From Rosistilla carotiformis (lineage in GTDB: Bacteria > Planctomycetota > Planctomycetia > Pirellulales > Pirellulaceae): a stretch of 64,000 nucleotides of DNA. Of the stretch, positions 45,986 through 55,647 are shown in pieces. A program made the position numbers and the translations under genes. The first letter of the stretch is position 1. Each line of letters opens with the position of its first letter. The notes under the pieces are model-generated. The model worked only from the letters and a program-made list of their open reading frames with translations. It had not been told where the DNA came from and did not search any database. The stretch is taken from positions 4,464,001 through 4,528,000 of the forward strand of contig NZ_CP036348.1 of NCBI RefSeq assembly GCF_007753095.1. Direction: 5' to 3'.

Positions 45986-47506
45986 GTGACAGCGACAGTG
46001 GAAGAAAGCCCGTTGAATATCGTAATCCTCACAACCGAAGCGGTTCCGTTTGCTAAAACGGGAGGGCTGGCCGACGTCTGCGGTTCGCTGCCCCAGCAAT
46101 TGGCTGAGCGTGGCCACAAGGTGACCGTGATAATGCCCGCCTTTCGGCAGGTGTTTGCGGCCGGCCAAACAATCACAACGACCGATGAAAAGGTCTCCGT
46201 TGCGATCGCTGGGAAGACCGTCACGGCGCGATTGCTGAAAAGCCATCTGCCGGGAAGTCCATGCGAAGTGGTGTTGATCGACCAGCCGACGTACTACGAT
46301 CGCGAACAGCTCTACGGCGATGCCCAGGGGGACTTCTGGGACAATTGCGAACGATTTACTTTTTTCTGCCGCGCGGCCCTTTCCGCGATCGATACGCTCG
46401 AATCCCCCCCCGATGTCATTCATTGCAACGATTGGCAAACCGGTTTAGTTCCCGCGTACGTCGCCAATCGCTTTGAATCGCACCCGTGGATGGATCACGT
46501 CGCGACGGTCATGACGATCCATAACATGGCCTACCAAGGGCAGTTCTGGCACTGGGATATGCTGCTGAACGGGCTCGGTTGGGGGCAGTTCACCCCTGAC
46601 AAGATGGAATTCTATGGCCATCTGAACCTGCTGAAGGCGGGAATCGTCTTCGCCGATTCGATCACCACGGTCAGCCAACGCTACGCCGAAGAGATTCAAC
46701 AACCCGAATATGGTTGTGGTTTGGATGGCGTCCTACGCAACCGACGTCAGGTGTTGTCGGGAATCGTCAACGGCGTCGATTACCAAATTTGGGATCCGGC
46801 GACCGACAAGCATCTGGATGCCAACTACGGAATCGATGATTGGAAGACCGGTAAACAAGCCAACCGATCGGCGCTGCGACAAGAGCTGGGATTGGAGGAC
46901 AATCCCGAGATTCCATTGGTCGGCCTGATCGGCCGACTCGCGGATCAAAAGGGTTGGGATCTTGTCACCGAATTGATGAACAACTGGCTGGGCGAAGGAA
47001 GCCCGGTGCAGTGGGTTGTGTTGGGAACCGGCGACCATCGGTATCACCAAACGCTGTCGGATCTCGCCAGCCGATACAACAAACGCTTGGCCGTGCACCT
47101 TGGTTTTTCCGACCAAATGGCCCATCGGATCGAAGCCGCCGCGGACATCTTCATGATGCCCAGCCGCTACGAACCGTGCGGGTTGAACCAATTGTACAGC
47201 CTGCGTTACGGAACCGTTCCGATTGTTAATCCCACCGGCGGCTTGGCCGACACGGTAACCGATGCAACGGAAGAATCGGTCCGTTTGAAGACCGCCACCG
47301 GTTTCTACATGCCCAGCTACAATGTCCGCTCGTTGGGCGAAGCGCTCGACCGTGCCGTCACAACGTATCGCGAGAGTCCGCAGATTTGGGAACAGATCGT
47401 GACCACCGGCATGCAACAGGACTGGTCCTGGCGACAAAGTGCGGTCCGATACGAACAGGTTTACCTGGAAACGATCGAACGACTGCATGGCGCAGCGGTC
47501 GTCTAG
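45986..47506 (+). CDS. glgA: Glycogen synthase
   Basis: 506 aa from GTG at 45986. The GT5 N-terminal ADP-glucose-binding motif is PFAKTGGLADVCGSLP (KTGGL). Also present are VIHCNDWQTGLVPAYV, TIHNMAYQGQF, LIGRLADQKGWDL and the C-terminal PSRYEPCGLNQLYSLRYGTVP retaining-glycosyltransferase block. It extends alpha-1,4-glucan from ADP-glucose in the cytoplasm. No other glg gene is adjacent, but a GH13 enzyme lies at 61.6 kb. Confidence 0.96.
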   Translation: MTATVEESPLNIVILTTEAVPFAKTGGLADVCGSLPQQLAERGHKVTVIMPAFRQVFAAGQTITTTDEKVSVAIAGKTVTARLLKSHLPGSPCEVVLIDQPTYYDREQLYGDAQGDFWDNCERFTFFCRAALSAIDTLESPPDVIHCNDWQTGLVPAYVANRFESHPWMDHVATVMTIHNMAYQGQFWHWDMLLNGLGWGQFTPDKMEFYGHLNLLKAGIVFADSITTVSQRYAEEIQQPEYGCGLDGVLRNRRQVLSGIVNGVDYQIWDPATDKHLDANYGIDDWKTGKQANRSALRQELGLEDNPEIPLVGLIGRLADQKGWDLVTELMNNWLGEGSPVQWVVLGTGDHRYHQTLSDLASRYNKRLAVHLGFSDQMAHRIEAAADIFMMPSRYEPCGLNQLYSLRYGTVPIVNPTGGLADTVTDATEESVRLKTATGFYMPSYNVRSLGEALDRAVTTYRESPQIWEQIVTTGMQQDWSWRQSAVRYEQVYLETIERLHGAAVV

Positions 47507-47575
47507 TTCCGCCGCGCTCACAGCGCACGGTGGTCCGATCGGCCGTCCCAATCCGAAGCTTGCCCAGTGGCGCGG

Positions 47576-49597
47576 TTAACGCGTTTGCACCCGCGCTTGG
47601 TGCACGACCCGATGGCAATCGGGCAACGATTCCAGGAAGATCCGTCCGTAGGGTTTGGTCTGCACCCGCGGGTCTAAGATCACCACCATTCCAGTATCGG
47701 TGGCCGTTCGGATCAGCCGCCCAAAGCCTTGCCGCAGCTTGATCACCGCTTCGGGCAACTGGTAGTCGACGAACGGGTTGCCGCCGGCGGCGCGGATCGC
47801 TTCCAAGCGGGCTTCTAACAGCGGATGATCGGGAACGCTGAAGGGCAGTTTCGTAATGATCACGTTCTGCAACGCGTCCCCCGGAACATCGACTCCCTGC
47901 CAAAAGCTGTCGGTTCCAAAAAGCACGCTGCGTGGATTGCTACGAAACGCGTCGAGGATCTGTGTCCGCGATTGGTCGCCCCCTTGGGTGTATAGCGACA
48001 TACCTTGTTGAACCAGCCAGGGCGTCAGGGCGGCGGCGACTTTCTTCAATAGACCGTAACTGGTGAAGAGCACAAACGCATGCCCATCGGTCTCCAAAAT
48101 GTAGCGTTTCACCTGTTCGGGCAACGCATTTTCGAACGCTTCCCGCTGGCTCGACGGATCGGGCAGGCCATCGACGACAATCAGCGTCGCTTGATCGCGA
48201 TAGTTGAAAGGGCTGCCGACGCGCAACGATTCCCCACCGGTTAATCCGACCCGTGACCGGTAGAAATCGAAGTTGGCTTCGCTGCCAACCGCCAGCGTGG
48301 CGCTGGTCATCACGACCGACCGCGTTTTCTGGAACAGCATCTCGCGGAGCGCTTCGCCGACATCGATTGGTGTCGCGGCGAGGTTCACACGATCAAAACC
48401 ACGATGCGATCGCGTTCGTTCGACCCAATAGACGTATCCTTCCAACAACTGCTGATTCCACGACTTCAGCGATTCGGCCAACACATTCAACCGATCATGC
48501 GCCGACATGAAATCCTTGCGGACCGATTCGTTGTCCATCCCGTCGCCGTAGCGTTTCAACTGTTTGGCCAACGACAATAGCGGATCGCTGACGACGTTAG
48601 GGGTCAGGTTCGGTCGACGGACACGGCCGTTGCGCCGCGGGTCTTCGTCCCACCAATCCAACAGCCCGGCAAAATATTCGTCGGCGGCAAAGTGACAGCG
48701 GTCAACGTCCTGTTGCAACCGCTGCAGATCGTGCGCGATCAGCAACCCTTTTTGGGTCCGCGGATTGTACAACTTGTTCAAGACATAATCGATCTGGCCG
48801 TTGGAAACTCGGATTCCCAAGTGATCCCCGGCAACCGCTTCGATCGTGTGGCATTCATCTAGAATCACCGCGTCGTAATCGGGCAACAGGCTGATGTCCT
48901 GCTGTCGCAGCGCCAGATCGCTGAAGAACAGGGCGTGGTTGACGACCAGGATCTGAGCGTTTTGCATCCGCCGGCGGGCCGCATAATAGAAGCACTTGTC
49001 GTGCGTCTCGCATTTGCGTCCCATGCAGTTGCCGCTGTCGCTGGCGACTTCGTCCCACACGCCGGGTTCGATCCGGGCCGGCACGGTGCTGCGGCTGCCG
49101 TCGGTCGTCTCCTTGGCCCACTGGGTGATCTGGCGCAGCTGAACGTGCTGCGTATCGCGTTCGAACATTCCGACCGCTTTGGTCTGGGCCAGTTTTAACC
49201 GGCGCAACGAAACGTAGTTCGACCGGCCTTTGACCAGCACCGACGAAAACTCGCGCGGGATCACGCTGTTGAGAAGCGGCAGGTCTTTCATGATCAGTTG
49301 TTCTTGCAAACTGATCGTGTGCGTCGAGATCACCACGCGGCGAGGTCGCGGCGGGTCGCCGGACGAATCGTCGTCCTCCTCTTCGCGTTGATCGCCGGTG
49401 GCGAACAGAATCGCGGGTACCAAATAGGCGTAACTTTTCCCCGTTCCGGTCCCTGCTTCGGCAACCAGATGGTGCCCCTGTTCGATCGCATCGGCGACCG
49501 CATCGGCCATCCGCAGCTGTTGGGGGCGCTGTTCGTATTGCGTCAGCCGCTTGGCGATGCGTCCATCGGGGCCAAGGATACTGGCGGCATCGAGCAT
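47576..49597 (-). CDS. dinG: DinG-family ATP-dependent DNA helicase
   Basis: 673 aa. XPD/DinG superfamily 2 helicase: an upstream Q-like [14 protein letters not shown], Walker [19 protein letters not shown] and Walker B DECH ([18 protein letters not shown]). Four cysteines around [15 protein letters not shown] probably bind an iron-sulfur cluster. The C-terminal helicase half has [15 protein letters not shown] and [14 protein letters not shown]. It unwinds DNA with 5'-3' polarity and helps resolve R-loops or damaged forks. Convergent with glgA. Confidence 0.93.
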   Translation of the reverse strand: MLDAASILGPDGRIAKRLTQYEQRPQQLRMADAVADAIEQGHHLVAEAGTGTGKSYAYLVPAILFATGDQREEEDDDSSGDPPRPRRVVISTHTISLQEQLIMKDLPLLNSVIPREFSSVLVKGRSNYVSLRRLKLAQTKAVGMFERDTQHVQLRQITQWAKETTDGSRSTVPARIEPGVWDEVASDSGNCMGRKCETHDKCFYYAARRRMQNAQILVVNHALFFSDLALRQQDISLLPDYDAVILDECHTIEAVAGDHLGIRVSNGQIDYVLNKLYNPRTQKGLLIAHDLQRLQQDVDRCHFAADEYFAGLLDWWDEDPRRNGRVRRPNLTPNVVSDPLLSLAKQLKRYGDGMDNESVRKDFMSAHDRLNVLAESLKSWNQQLLEGYVYWVERTRSHRGFDRVNLAATPIDVGEALREMLFQKTRSVVMTSATLAVGSEANFDFYRSRVGLTGGESLRVGSPFNYRDQATLIVVDGLPDPSSQREAFENALPEQVKRYILETDGHAFVLFTSYGLLKKVAAALTPWLVQQGMSLYTQGGDQSRTQILDAFRSNPRSVLFGTDSFWQGVDVPGDALQNVIITKLPFSVPDHPLLEARLEAIRAAGGNPFVDYQLPEAVIKLRQGFGRLIRTATDTGMVVILDPRVQTKPYGRIFLESLPDCHRVVHQARVQTR

Positions 49598-49993
49598 GAG
49601 CGGACTTCGGTTGAGGAGAGCGAGGGAGGGCTACGCCAAAGCGACGTGGAAACCTGGAGTTTAACGCAGAAGGTCGGAGTCGGAAATCACAACGGCTGAA
49701 TTTGTAAGCTATCTTCCCAACAGAGGCGTGCGCGCCGCAGGCTGCCGGGCGAAATGGGCCCTGAAAATCGTTGCAACCCGCACTCGCTGCACCCCGTAAT
49801 CGTTGTATTTTTCCAAATTCTCGCTTCGACGTTAAGAATGATTGACGTTGGTTGGTGGGATTTGGTCCAACAAGCATTCCGCAAACCGAACTCCAACGCC
49901 CCCTTCGGTGTTGGCGGTGGAACTTTAAAGAAAGCTGCGAAGCGTTGCGACTAATCGCTCGTGCTCTCTGCAAACCTATCCGTGGTAAAAAAC
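49598..49993. other. Divergent intergenic region of dinG and the secreted protein gene
   Basis: About 395 bp without a credible gene. CCAACGCCCCCTTCGGTGTTGG forms a small hairpin around 49890. Promoters for both flanking genes should be here. Confidence 0.4.
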
Positions 49994-51730
49994 ATGTCGA
50001 CTCAAAACAAACCAGCGCTTGCAATCGTCGTTCTGACGGCAATCCAATGCTTGGCAATCGCCGCGCCCGCCCAAGCTGGCCCGCTATGCGATTGGTTGTT
50101 TGGTCGCAATCGAACGGCCTACTACGTTCCCACCGGTACCTACATGCCGACGCCACAAGGCCCCACCGTAACCGCCGGTTACCTACCGACGACCAACGTG
50201 GGCTATCCGCCGATGTACACCGGCCAACCGCAATTTGGATCGACCGCCACCGCCTTTCCTCCCCAAGGAATGGCGGTCACGTCGTATTCGTTGCCGACCG
50301 CCACGCAACCGGCGCTGCCCGTCGCGCCACGCTATTCGGCGGCCTACGGCGCTCCATCGCTAAACCAATACGCCTTGCCCCCTTCGGGAACGACAACGGC
50401 CTATTCACCGATCACCGGCCCCGCCACGGGGAACCAGAACTATCCGCTGCAATCGGCGCCCTACTTCTGGCCGAGCCCACCACAGCAGAACTCCTTCACG
50501 TCGTGGTTGCCCAACATCGGTTCGTATTTCGGAACGGGGAACTATTACCCATCCAATACGCCCTACCCAACGAACACCTATACCAGCAATTACTGGTCCA
50601 GCTATCGCGTGCCCAGCGCTGGCGGCGCCGGAGCTCACATGTATCCGCCGACAACGGCCGGCTACCCCACGGCAGCCCCGGTCACCGCGGGCTATCCCAG
50701 CTACCCGAGCAATCCAGTGGTCAGTGGCAGCCCGATCATGACGGCCCCTTCTTATTCGTCCGGCTACGCTCCGAACACCAGCTTCTCAACGAACACCTAC
50801 AACGTACCGGTCACCTATTACCGCCCGATCCAATCGGTCGATCCAACCACCGGTCAATCCGTAACCACGATGCAAGGTTGCCAGTCGTACCAAACGCAAG
50901 TTCAACGAGTCCCTTCCTATTCGCTTGGCGGATCGGCACCGGCTCCCGCATCGCAGTGCTCCGGTGAACCGCAGTGTCCGCCCGGCAGCTATGAATCGAC
51001 ACCGGGCTACGGCACCAACCAGTATGGTCCCGCCCCCAACACTTACAATCCTCAGGCCGCGCCAACCAATCGTCCGTCGTTTGGCAACACGCCAGCGCAG
51101 CCCAACTATGGCACGCCCCCTGTGACACAACCGAACTACGGCACGCCCCCGGTTTCTCCCCCCAGCTACCAACAGCAAGGGGCTTATCCGCAGAGCACCT
51201 ACCCGCAGAACGGTTACCCGCAGGGGAACAACAATTACGCCGCACCTCCACAAGGCGGCAACGACCAAACTCCGCTGCAACAACCTCAACTGCAACCCAA
51301 CAGCAACACTTCGATGAGTTTGCCATCGTTCCCTGGAACGGGAGCCAGCAATTCACGATCGGGCTTTGAGTTCCAACCACAACAACCATCGACACGCCTG
51401 GATGTAAAGCCGATTCCCGCGCCGCAGCAGTACCAGTTCCAATACAACACGACCGACGATCGCACCGCGCGTCACGAACCTGTTGTATCCGAACCCCGTT
51501 CGTCGACCGTGGCTCAAGCAACCTACAAGACGATCCAGTGGGCGGTACCCAAATCGAACCCATCGACTTCGGCCGTTCAGGTCTCCGCTCCGAGCACCGA
51601 ATTGCCTCGGTTGTCCGCACCTCGGAACGCCGCCCCTAGCCACGCCAGCCCTCGCTACGTTGCTCCAACGCGTCCAGCGCCGCAAGGCAACGGCGGTTAC
51701 CGCGACAGCGGATGGGTTAGCGGACGCTAG
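49994..51730 (+). CDS. Secreted Pro/Tyr/Gln-rich low-complexity protein
   Basis: 578 aa from ATG at 49994; an in-frame start at 49961 adds 11 residues before the signal peptide. Signal peptide ALAIVVLTAIQCLAIAAPAQA, then GPLCDWLFGRNRTAYYVPTG. The rest is disordered: repeated YPSN/YPTN motifs, GTPPVTQPNYGTPPVSPPSY and QNGYPQGNNNY, and a basic Pro-rich end. No enzyme motif is visible. Probably a surface or envelope structural protein; similar WLFGR-start proteins occur in planctomycetes. Followed by a terminator. Confidence 0.7.
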   Translation: MSTQNKPALAIVVLTAIQCLAIAAPAQAGPLCDWLFGRNRTAYYVPTGTYMPTPQGPTVTAGYLPTTNVGYPPMYTGQPQFGSTATAFPPQGMAVTSYSLPTATQPALPVAPRYSAAYGAPSLNQYALPPSGTTTAYSPITGPATGNQNYPLQSAPYFWPSPPQQNSFTSWLPNIGSYFGTGNYYPSNTPYPTNTYTSNYWSSYRVPSAGGAGAHMYPPTTAGYPTAAPVTAGYPSYPSNPVVSGSPIMTAPSYSSGYAPNTSFSTNTYNVPVTYYRPIQSVDPTTGQSVTTMQGCQSYQTQVQRVPSYSLGGSAPAPASQCSGEPQCPPGSYESTPGYGTNQYGPAPNTYNPQAAPTNRPSFGNTPAQPNYGTPPVTQPNYGTPPVSPPSYQQQGAYPQSTYPQNGYPQGNNNYAAPPQGGNDQTPLQQPQLQPNSNTSMSLPSFPGTGASNSRSGFEFQPQQPSTRLDVKPIPAPQQYQFQYNTTDDRTARHEPVVSEPRSSTVAQATYKTIQWAVPKSNPSTSAVQVSAPSTELPRLSAPRNAAPSHASPRYVAPTRPAPQGNGGYRDSGWVSGR

Positions 51731-51798
51731 TCGCCGACAAGCGACCACTTTGCTGCGAATGAACCCTTTCGCGGGAAAGAAATTCGAACGAAACAGAA

Positions 51799-51825
51799 GG
51801 CTCCGATCCGTCGGAGCCTTTTTTT
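51799..51825 (+). terminator. Intrinsic terminator after the low-complexity secreted protein
   Basis: GGCTCCG pairs perfectly with CGGAGCC around a 6-nt loop and is followed by seven T. Confidence 0.88.
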
Positions 51826-51891
51826 GTTGGAACCTGCGTGCCGGGGAGGTTGCCGTTGAACGTGTCGGCGCGTTGGATGCGCGAGCGGATT

Positions 51892-52371
51892 TCAGAGCGG
51901 CGAATCGGTTTCGGCGATCTGATTGCGATCCGAAGCAATCAGCTTTTCTTTTGCTTGCCGGGGCAATGCTTTGATCGCGAGTTCCCGTTTCAATGCAGCG
52001 CTTTGATCGGGCTGTTGCTCGTGATAAACGATCGCCACCGGCAACCGTGATCGGGTGTAGCGCGAGGCGGTTCCGGCGTTATGCTGTTTCAGCCGTCGCG
52101 CGAGGTCTTTGCTGATCCCCGTGTACAGCGAACGGTCTTCGCAGCGGAGAATGTAGACGAACCAAGGGGCGGGAACGCTTTGAGGTTCGGCGTCATCTGG
52201 CGAATCGGTGGGTGAAGGGGATGGCGACACGAGTGGCTTGCTCAAATCGGGGGCTCGAAACACAGAGGTAGGTTCGCCTGCGACCTCGTCGATCGGCGGC
52301 GGTCTCTCGGCGGCCGAATGTAACAGAAACCGGCGAACGACGATGACATCGATTCGATCCACGGTCGACAA
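51892..52371 (-). CDS. GIY-YIG nuclease-domain protein
   Basis: 159 aa; the start is uncertain because the first ~65 residues are low-complexity (SPSPSPTDSPDD) and no ribosome site stands out. Residues 68-150 are a GIY-YIG domain of the small UPF0213/YhbQ type: WFVYILRCEDRSLYTGISKD (Tyr...Tyr-Thr-Gly), LARRLKQHNAGTASRYTRSR (catalytic Arg and the T-R-x-R stretch), and AALKRELAIKALPRQAKEKL with the Glu. Small stand-alone members may act on damaged DNA; the role is unproven. Confidence 0.8.
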   Translation of the reverse strand: MSTVDRIDVIVVRRFLLHSAAERPPPIDEVAGEPTSVFRAPDLSKPLVSPSPSPTDSPDDAEPQSVPAPWFVYILRCEDRSLYTGISKDLARRLKQHNAGTASRYTRSRLPVAIVYHEQQPDQSAALKRELAIKALPRQAKEKLIASDRNQIAETDSPL

Positions 52372-52562
52372 CGTCGGTCGTTCCCATGGTATCGCCGTCG
52401 AAAGATCGGAACCGCGAGCGGTTCGTGGCTGAACGACCGGCGGGTCATGTGGGGTTTCAACCGCGGGACGGGCTGATAATCTAGTGCTTTCGCTTTCGGA
52501 GTGACGATTGGCGAGCGCGAGTTTTGTTTCACCGCATCCATTTATTACGAACCTAAAAGATC

Positions 52563-53471
52563 ATGAGCGATAACGCAGCCTTTGGCGATCGGTTGGCGGC
52601 AGCCGTCACGGAAAAAAAGTCGGTCGTCTGTGTGGGATTGGATCCACGTTTTGGGCAATTGCCAGCCGGCCTACGCGATGCAGCGGAGGCCAGCCCGCAG
52701 GGGCGTGCGGCGGCGTTCAGCCAATTTTGTCGTGAGATCATCGACGTCGTGGCGCCGCTGGTGCCGGTCGTCAAACCGCAGGCGGCCTTCTTCGAACAAT
52801 TGGGCCCTCACGGAATGATGGCCTTGGCCGAAACGATCGAATATGCCCATCGCAGCGGTTTGATGGTCATCCTGGATGGCAAACGGAACGATATCGGTTC
52901 CACCGCTGCGGCTTATGCGTCGGCCTATCTGGGCGCGGGAGACCGGAGCGCTTGGGGCAGCGACGCATTGACGGTCAGTCCTTACTTGGGCGCCGACAGC
53001 ATCGAACCGTTTGTCGAAGTGTGCGATTCCCGCCAGGCAGGCATCTTTGTGTTGGTAAAGACCTCGAATCCGGGCGGTGGTCTGCTGCAAGATCGCCGTG
53101 GCGAGGATGGCAGCGTCTACGAAGCGGTCGCCAACCTGGTCACGCAACAGAACGCGGATCGTATTGGAAAAAGTGGCTACGGGCCGGTCGGAGCGGTTGT
53201 GGGGGCGACATACCCCGAACAGCTTGCCGAACTGCGTCAGCGGATGCCATCGGCGTGGATCTTGATTCCTGGCTTCGGCGCTCAAGGCGGATCGGCTGCC
53301 GACGTGGCCGCGGGTTTTGATGACCAAGGACTCGGTGCGGTCGTGAACAATTCGCGCCACATCATCTTCGCGCACGAGCGCGCGGAGTTCAAAGACCAGT
53401 ATGGCGATGCGCGATGGCAAGCCGCCGTCGAAGCCGCCACGCGTCAGATGAACGACCAACTGAAGCGATAG
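52563..53471 (+). CDS. pyrF: Orotidine 5'-phosphate decarboxylase (type 2)
   Basis: 302 aa, the length of the longer bacterial PyrF class. VVCVGLDPRFGQLP, the substrate loop VVKPQAAFFEQLGP and the catalytic DGKRNDIGSTA (Lys-x-x-Asp tetrad) are all present, followed by SPYLGADSIEPFV and VVGATYPEQL. It makes UMP from OMP, the last step of pyrimidine synthesis. It is followed by rlmH after a 21-bp gap, probably one operon. Confidence 0.95.
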   Translation: MSDNAAFGDRLAAAVTEKKSVVCVGLDPRFGQLPAGLRDAAEASPQGRAAAFSQFCREIIDVVAPLVPVVKPQAAFFEQLGPHGMMALAETIEYAHRSGLMVILDGKRNDIGSTAAAYASAYLGAGDRSAWGSDALTVSPYLGADSIEPFVEVCDSRQAGIFVLVKTSNPGGGLLQDRRGEDGSVYEAVANLVTQQNADRIGKSGYGPVGAVVGATYPEQLAELRQRMPSAWILIPGFGAQGGSAADVAAGFDDQGLGAVVNNSRHIIFAHERAEFKDQYGDARWQAAVEAATRQMNDQLKR

Positions 53472-53492
53472 TTTCCGGAAGAGGCCGTTGCG

Positions 53493-53963
53493 TTGAAAAT
53501 TAAGCTCGTTTGGATCGGTCGTTCGAAAGACAAAAACTTTGCCGATCTGATCGATCAGTATCGCAAGCGGTTATCGCATTACTGCGCGTTGGAAATTTCC
53601 GAACTAAAAGAACTCAAGGCGGGCCGTTTGTCGGCGGGGGAGCTGATGAAGAAAGAGGCCGACCTGTTGCTACGGCAGGTGGCCGATCAAGACCTGATGG
53701 TGTTGATGGACGAGCGCGGACGCCAGCTATCGTCGGTCGAATTGTCCGAATGGATTCAAGCGAAAATGAACATCGCCACTCCACGGATGACCTTGGTCAT
53801 CGGAGGCGCATGGGGCGTCGACCCCAAAGTCAACGAACGGGCGGATTGGATATGGTCGCTGTCGAAATTGACGCTAACGCATGACATGGCGCGGGTGTTT
53901 CTGATCGAACAGATCTACCGTGCGTTCACGATTTTACGTGGCGAAAAATATCACAACGAGTAG
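53493..53963 (+). CDS. rlmH: 23S rRNA pseudouridine-1915 N3-methyltransferase
   Basis: 156 aa from a TTG start 21 bp after pyrF. The SPOUT fold shows LMVLMDERGRQLSSVELSEW, the SAM-binding knot LVIGGAWGVDPKV, and the C-terminal LTLTHDMARVFLIEQIYRAF plus ILRGEKYHNE that defines RlmH. It methylates the pseudouridine at position 1915 in helix 69 of 23S rRNA using S-adenosylmethionine. Confidence 0.95.
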   Translation: MKIKLVWIGRSKDKNFADLIDQYRKRLSHYCALEISELKELKAGRLSAGELMKKEADLLLRQVADQDLMVLMDERGRQLSSVELSEWIQAKMNIATPRMTLVIGGAWGVDPKVNERADWIWSLSKLTLTHDMARVFLIEQIYRAFTILRGEKYHNE

Positions 53964-54135
53964 GCGGGAGGGGGCAGGTCGTCAGGCGGGCAGGTGGGAA
54001 TCGCGGACCTTGGGCTTGTCCGCCGGGTCCGAATGTCGAGCGCATCGCAACGATCGGTTTTCTCGAACCGTAAGCCCCGCTTTGGTGGCGACAGCGGGTG
54101 GCCTCGCTTTTTCAGAGCGAAACGCTCGACAAATG

Positions 54136-54357
54136 CTACTCTTGGCCGCGAACCGATTTGGTGGCGTCGGTTCCCAATTGCGATGCGCGTTGATTCTCGC
54201 GTTGGATCGCATCGTAAACTTCCTGACGATGCACGGGAATGCTTTGTGGCGCATCGATGCCCAGTCGCACTTTGTCGCCGCGAATGTCGACGATCGTGAC
54301 CACGACGTCATCTCCGATCATGATACTTTCGTCGCGGTGGCGTGATAGAACAAGCAT
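54136..54357 (-). CDS. csrA: Carbon storage regulator CsrA
   Basis: 73 aa from ATG at 54355-54357; the frame is open further upstream but CsrA always begins MLVLSR. The sequence MLVLSRHRDESIMIGDDVVV, then RLGIDAPQSIPVHRQEVYDA, is the canonical beta-barrel dimer with RNA-binding Arg at both edges. It binds GGA motifs in mRNA leaders and changes translation or stability, often of glycogen and motility genes. No flagellar or csrB-type genes are seen here. Confidence 0.95.
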   Translation of the reverse strand: MLVLSRHRDESIMIGDDVVVTIVDIRGDKVRLGIDAPQSIPVHRQEVYDAIQRENQRASQLGTDATKSVRGQE

Positions 54358-54735
54358 GGTGCTCTCTCTGAATGTTCGGGTTGTGTGAATATTGGCTAAA
54401 TTCCATAACGCCGAGCAGAGCGGCACACGCTCGCTTGAAGGTCATGGGAGACTGGGGACGGGAAGCGATTGAAGGTTCCCGACAAGTAAGTCTATCGGCG
54501 GCCCGTTCTCACCAATTCAAAGAGTTCTATGCGTTGGCGGTTTCGCAGATTCTGCGGGCGCTACCGGCCAACGCTAGCATCGGTTGGTCGAGAACGCGCA
54601 ACTCACACGATTGATACAGGCTGCACGCCGCGACGATCGAAGTCTCCACCTGGCCTCTCCCAGCCAACGTTGGGGATCGAACTTAACGTTCGATTCTCGA
54701 CCTCTTCATACTCCGTGAGGCGGGATCCGACGCAG
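54358..54735. other. Intergenic region csrA to bufC
   Basis: About 380 bp. It must include the csrA promoter and the 3' end of the bufferin operon. Inverted pieces such as TTAACGTTCGATTC are short and I do not call a terminator. No gene seen. Confidence 0.35.
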
Positions 54736-55647
54736 TTAGCCGTTGTCGACGTGGAAGTCGATGAACATTTGGTCGGTCGCCCATTTTTGAAACCACGCGA
54801 CAAGCTGCGATGACAACGCCGCATCATCCAACGCGTCCAGCGCGGCGACACTTGAGATCGCCCGTTCCAGCGATACGCTGTCACACAACAACTGGAGGAC
54901 TTCAAACTCCGCCGGCTCCAAGTCAATCGTGCGGACGACGTAACGGATCCGTGTGATCGCAAGATACGTCGGCCGTATCTGGGGAATCACGCCGTCGACG
55001 TCCTCCCCTTTGCGGACCGCAATCGCATATTCATGGGCCCCACTGTTCAACTGCAACAGCCGCAGGCAAGGGGCTGGCGTCAAGCAGATCCTACCCATCG
55101 AATCCGGCGGGACGGCGGCCAACGCGTCGCCGCGAAGGGTTTCCAACCGTTCGATCCCCGGTCCGCTGAAGACCTCGCTGTAGGTTCGCTCCAGCCGCGC
55201 AAGATCGATCATCAAGTCGCTCCACGATCGTTCCTGCGAATCGGAATCTTCATCCTCACAAGCCGCATCGCGATACTGGCTCAGGAAGCGATGAAAATGA
55301 GCCCCCAGGTCCGCCAAAGTGTAACTTTGCGACGGGAAGAACTGGAGATATTCCACGGCAAACGCGTTAAACGTCTCCTCACCCAACAGTTTCACAAGCG
55401 CCGGAAACTCTTCGCCTAAACACTCCAACAACCGCGCATAATACGCGTTGGCATAGACCTCGATCCGCTGCTGGCTGTCGAGTCTTTTCGATGGCAGGAT
55501 CAAATCTTCCAGGCTTGCCCCGACGGCTTCTCCCAAAGCGTCTCGAGCGGTCTCCGATTGCGAGCCGCTCTGCACCCCATCGGGATGCGTGATGACCGCC
55601 TGCATCCATTGCTGAACGCGCTGCAGTCCGTGCGAAGTGGATTCCAT
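54736..55647 (-). CDS. bufC: DUF2063-type partner protein (HvfC/BufC-like)
   Basis: 303 aa. The N-terminal half (LQRVQQWMQAVI, RIEVYANAYYARLLECLGEE, FPALVKLLGEETFNAFAVEY) is the DUF2063 'putative DNA-binding' domain. Despite the name, its characterised relatives pair with MNIO enzymes and present the peptide precursor. The C-terminal half (IRYVVRTIDLEPAEFEVLQL) is a winged-helix-like peptide-recognition fold. Its ATG directly abuts the bufB stop (TAG-ATG), showing tight translational coupling. Confidence 0.82.
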   Translation of the reverse strand: MESTSHGLQRVQQWMQAVITHPDGVQSGSQSETARDALGEAVGASLEDLILPSKRLDSQQRIEVYANAYYARLLECLGEEFPALVKLLGEETFNAFAVEYLQFFPSQSYTLADLGAHFHRFLSQYRDAACEDEDSDSQERSWSDLMIDLARLERTYSEVFSGPGIERLETLRGDALAAVPPDSMGRICLTPAPCLRLLQLNSGAHEYAIAVRKGEDVDGVIPQIRPTYLAITRIRYVVRTIDLEPAEFEVLQLLCDSVSLERAISSVAALDALDDAALSSQLVAWFQKWATDQMFIDFHVDNG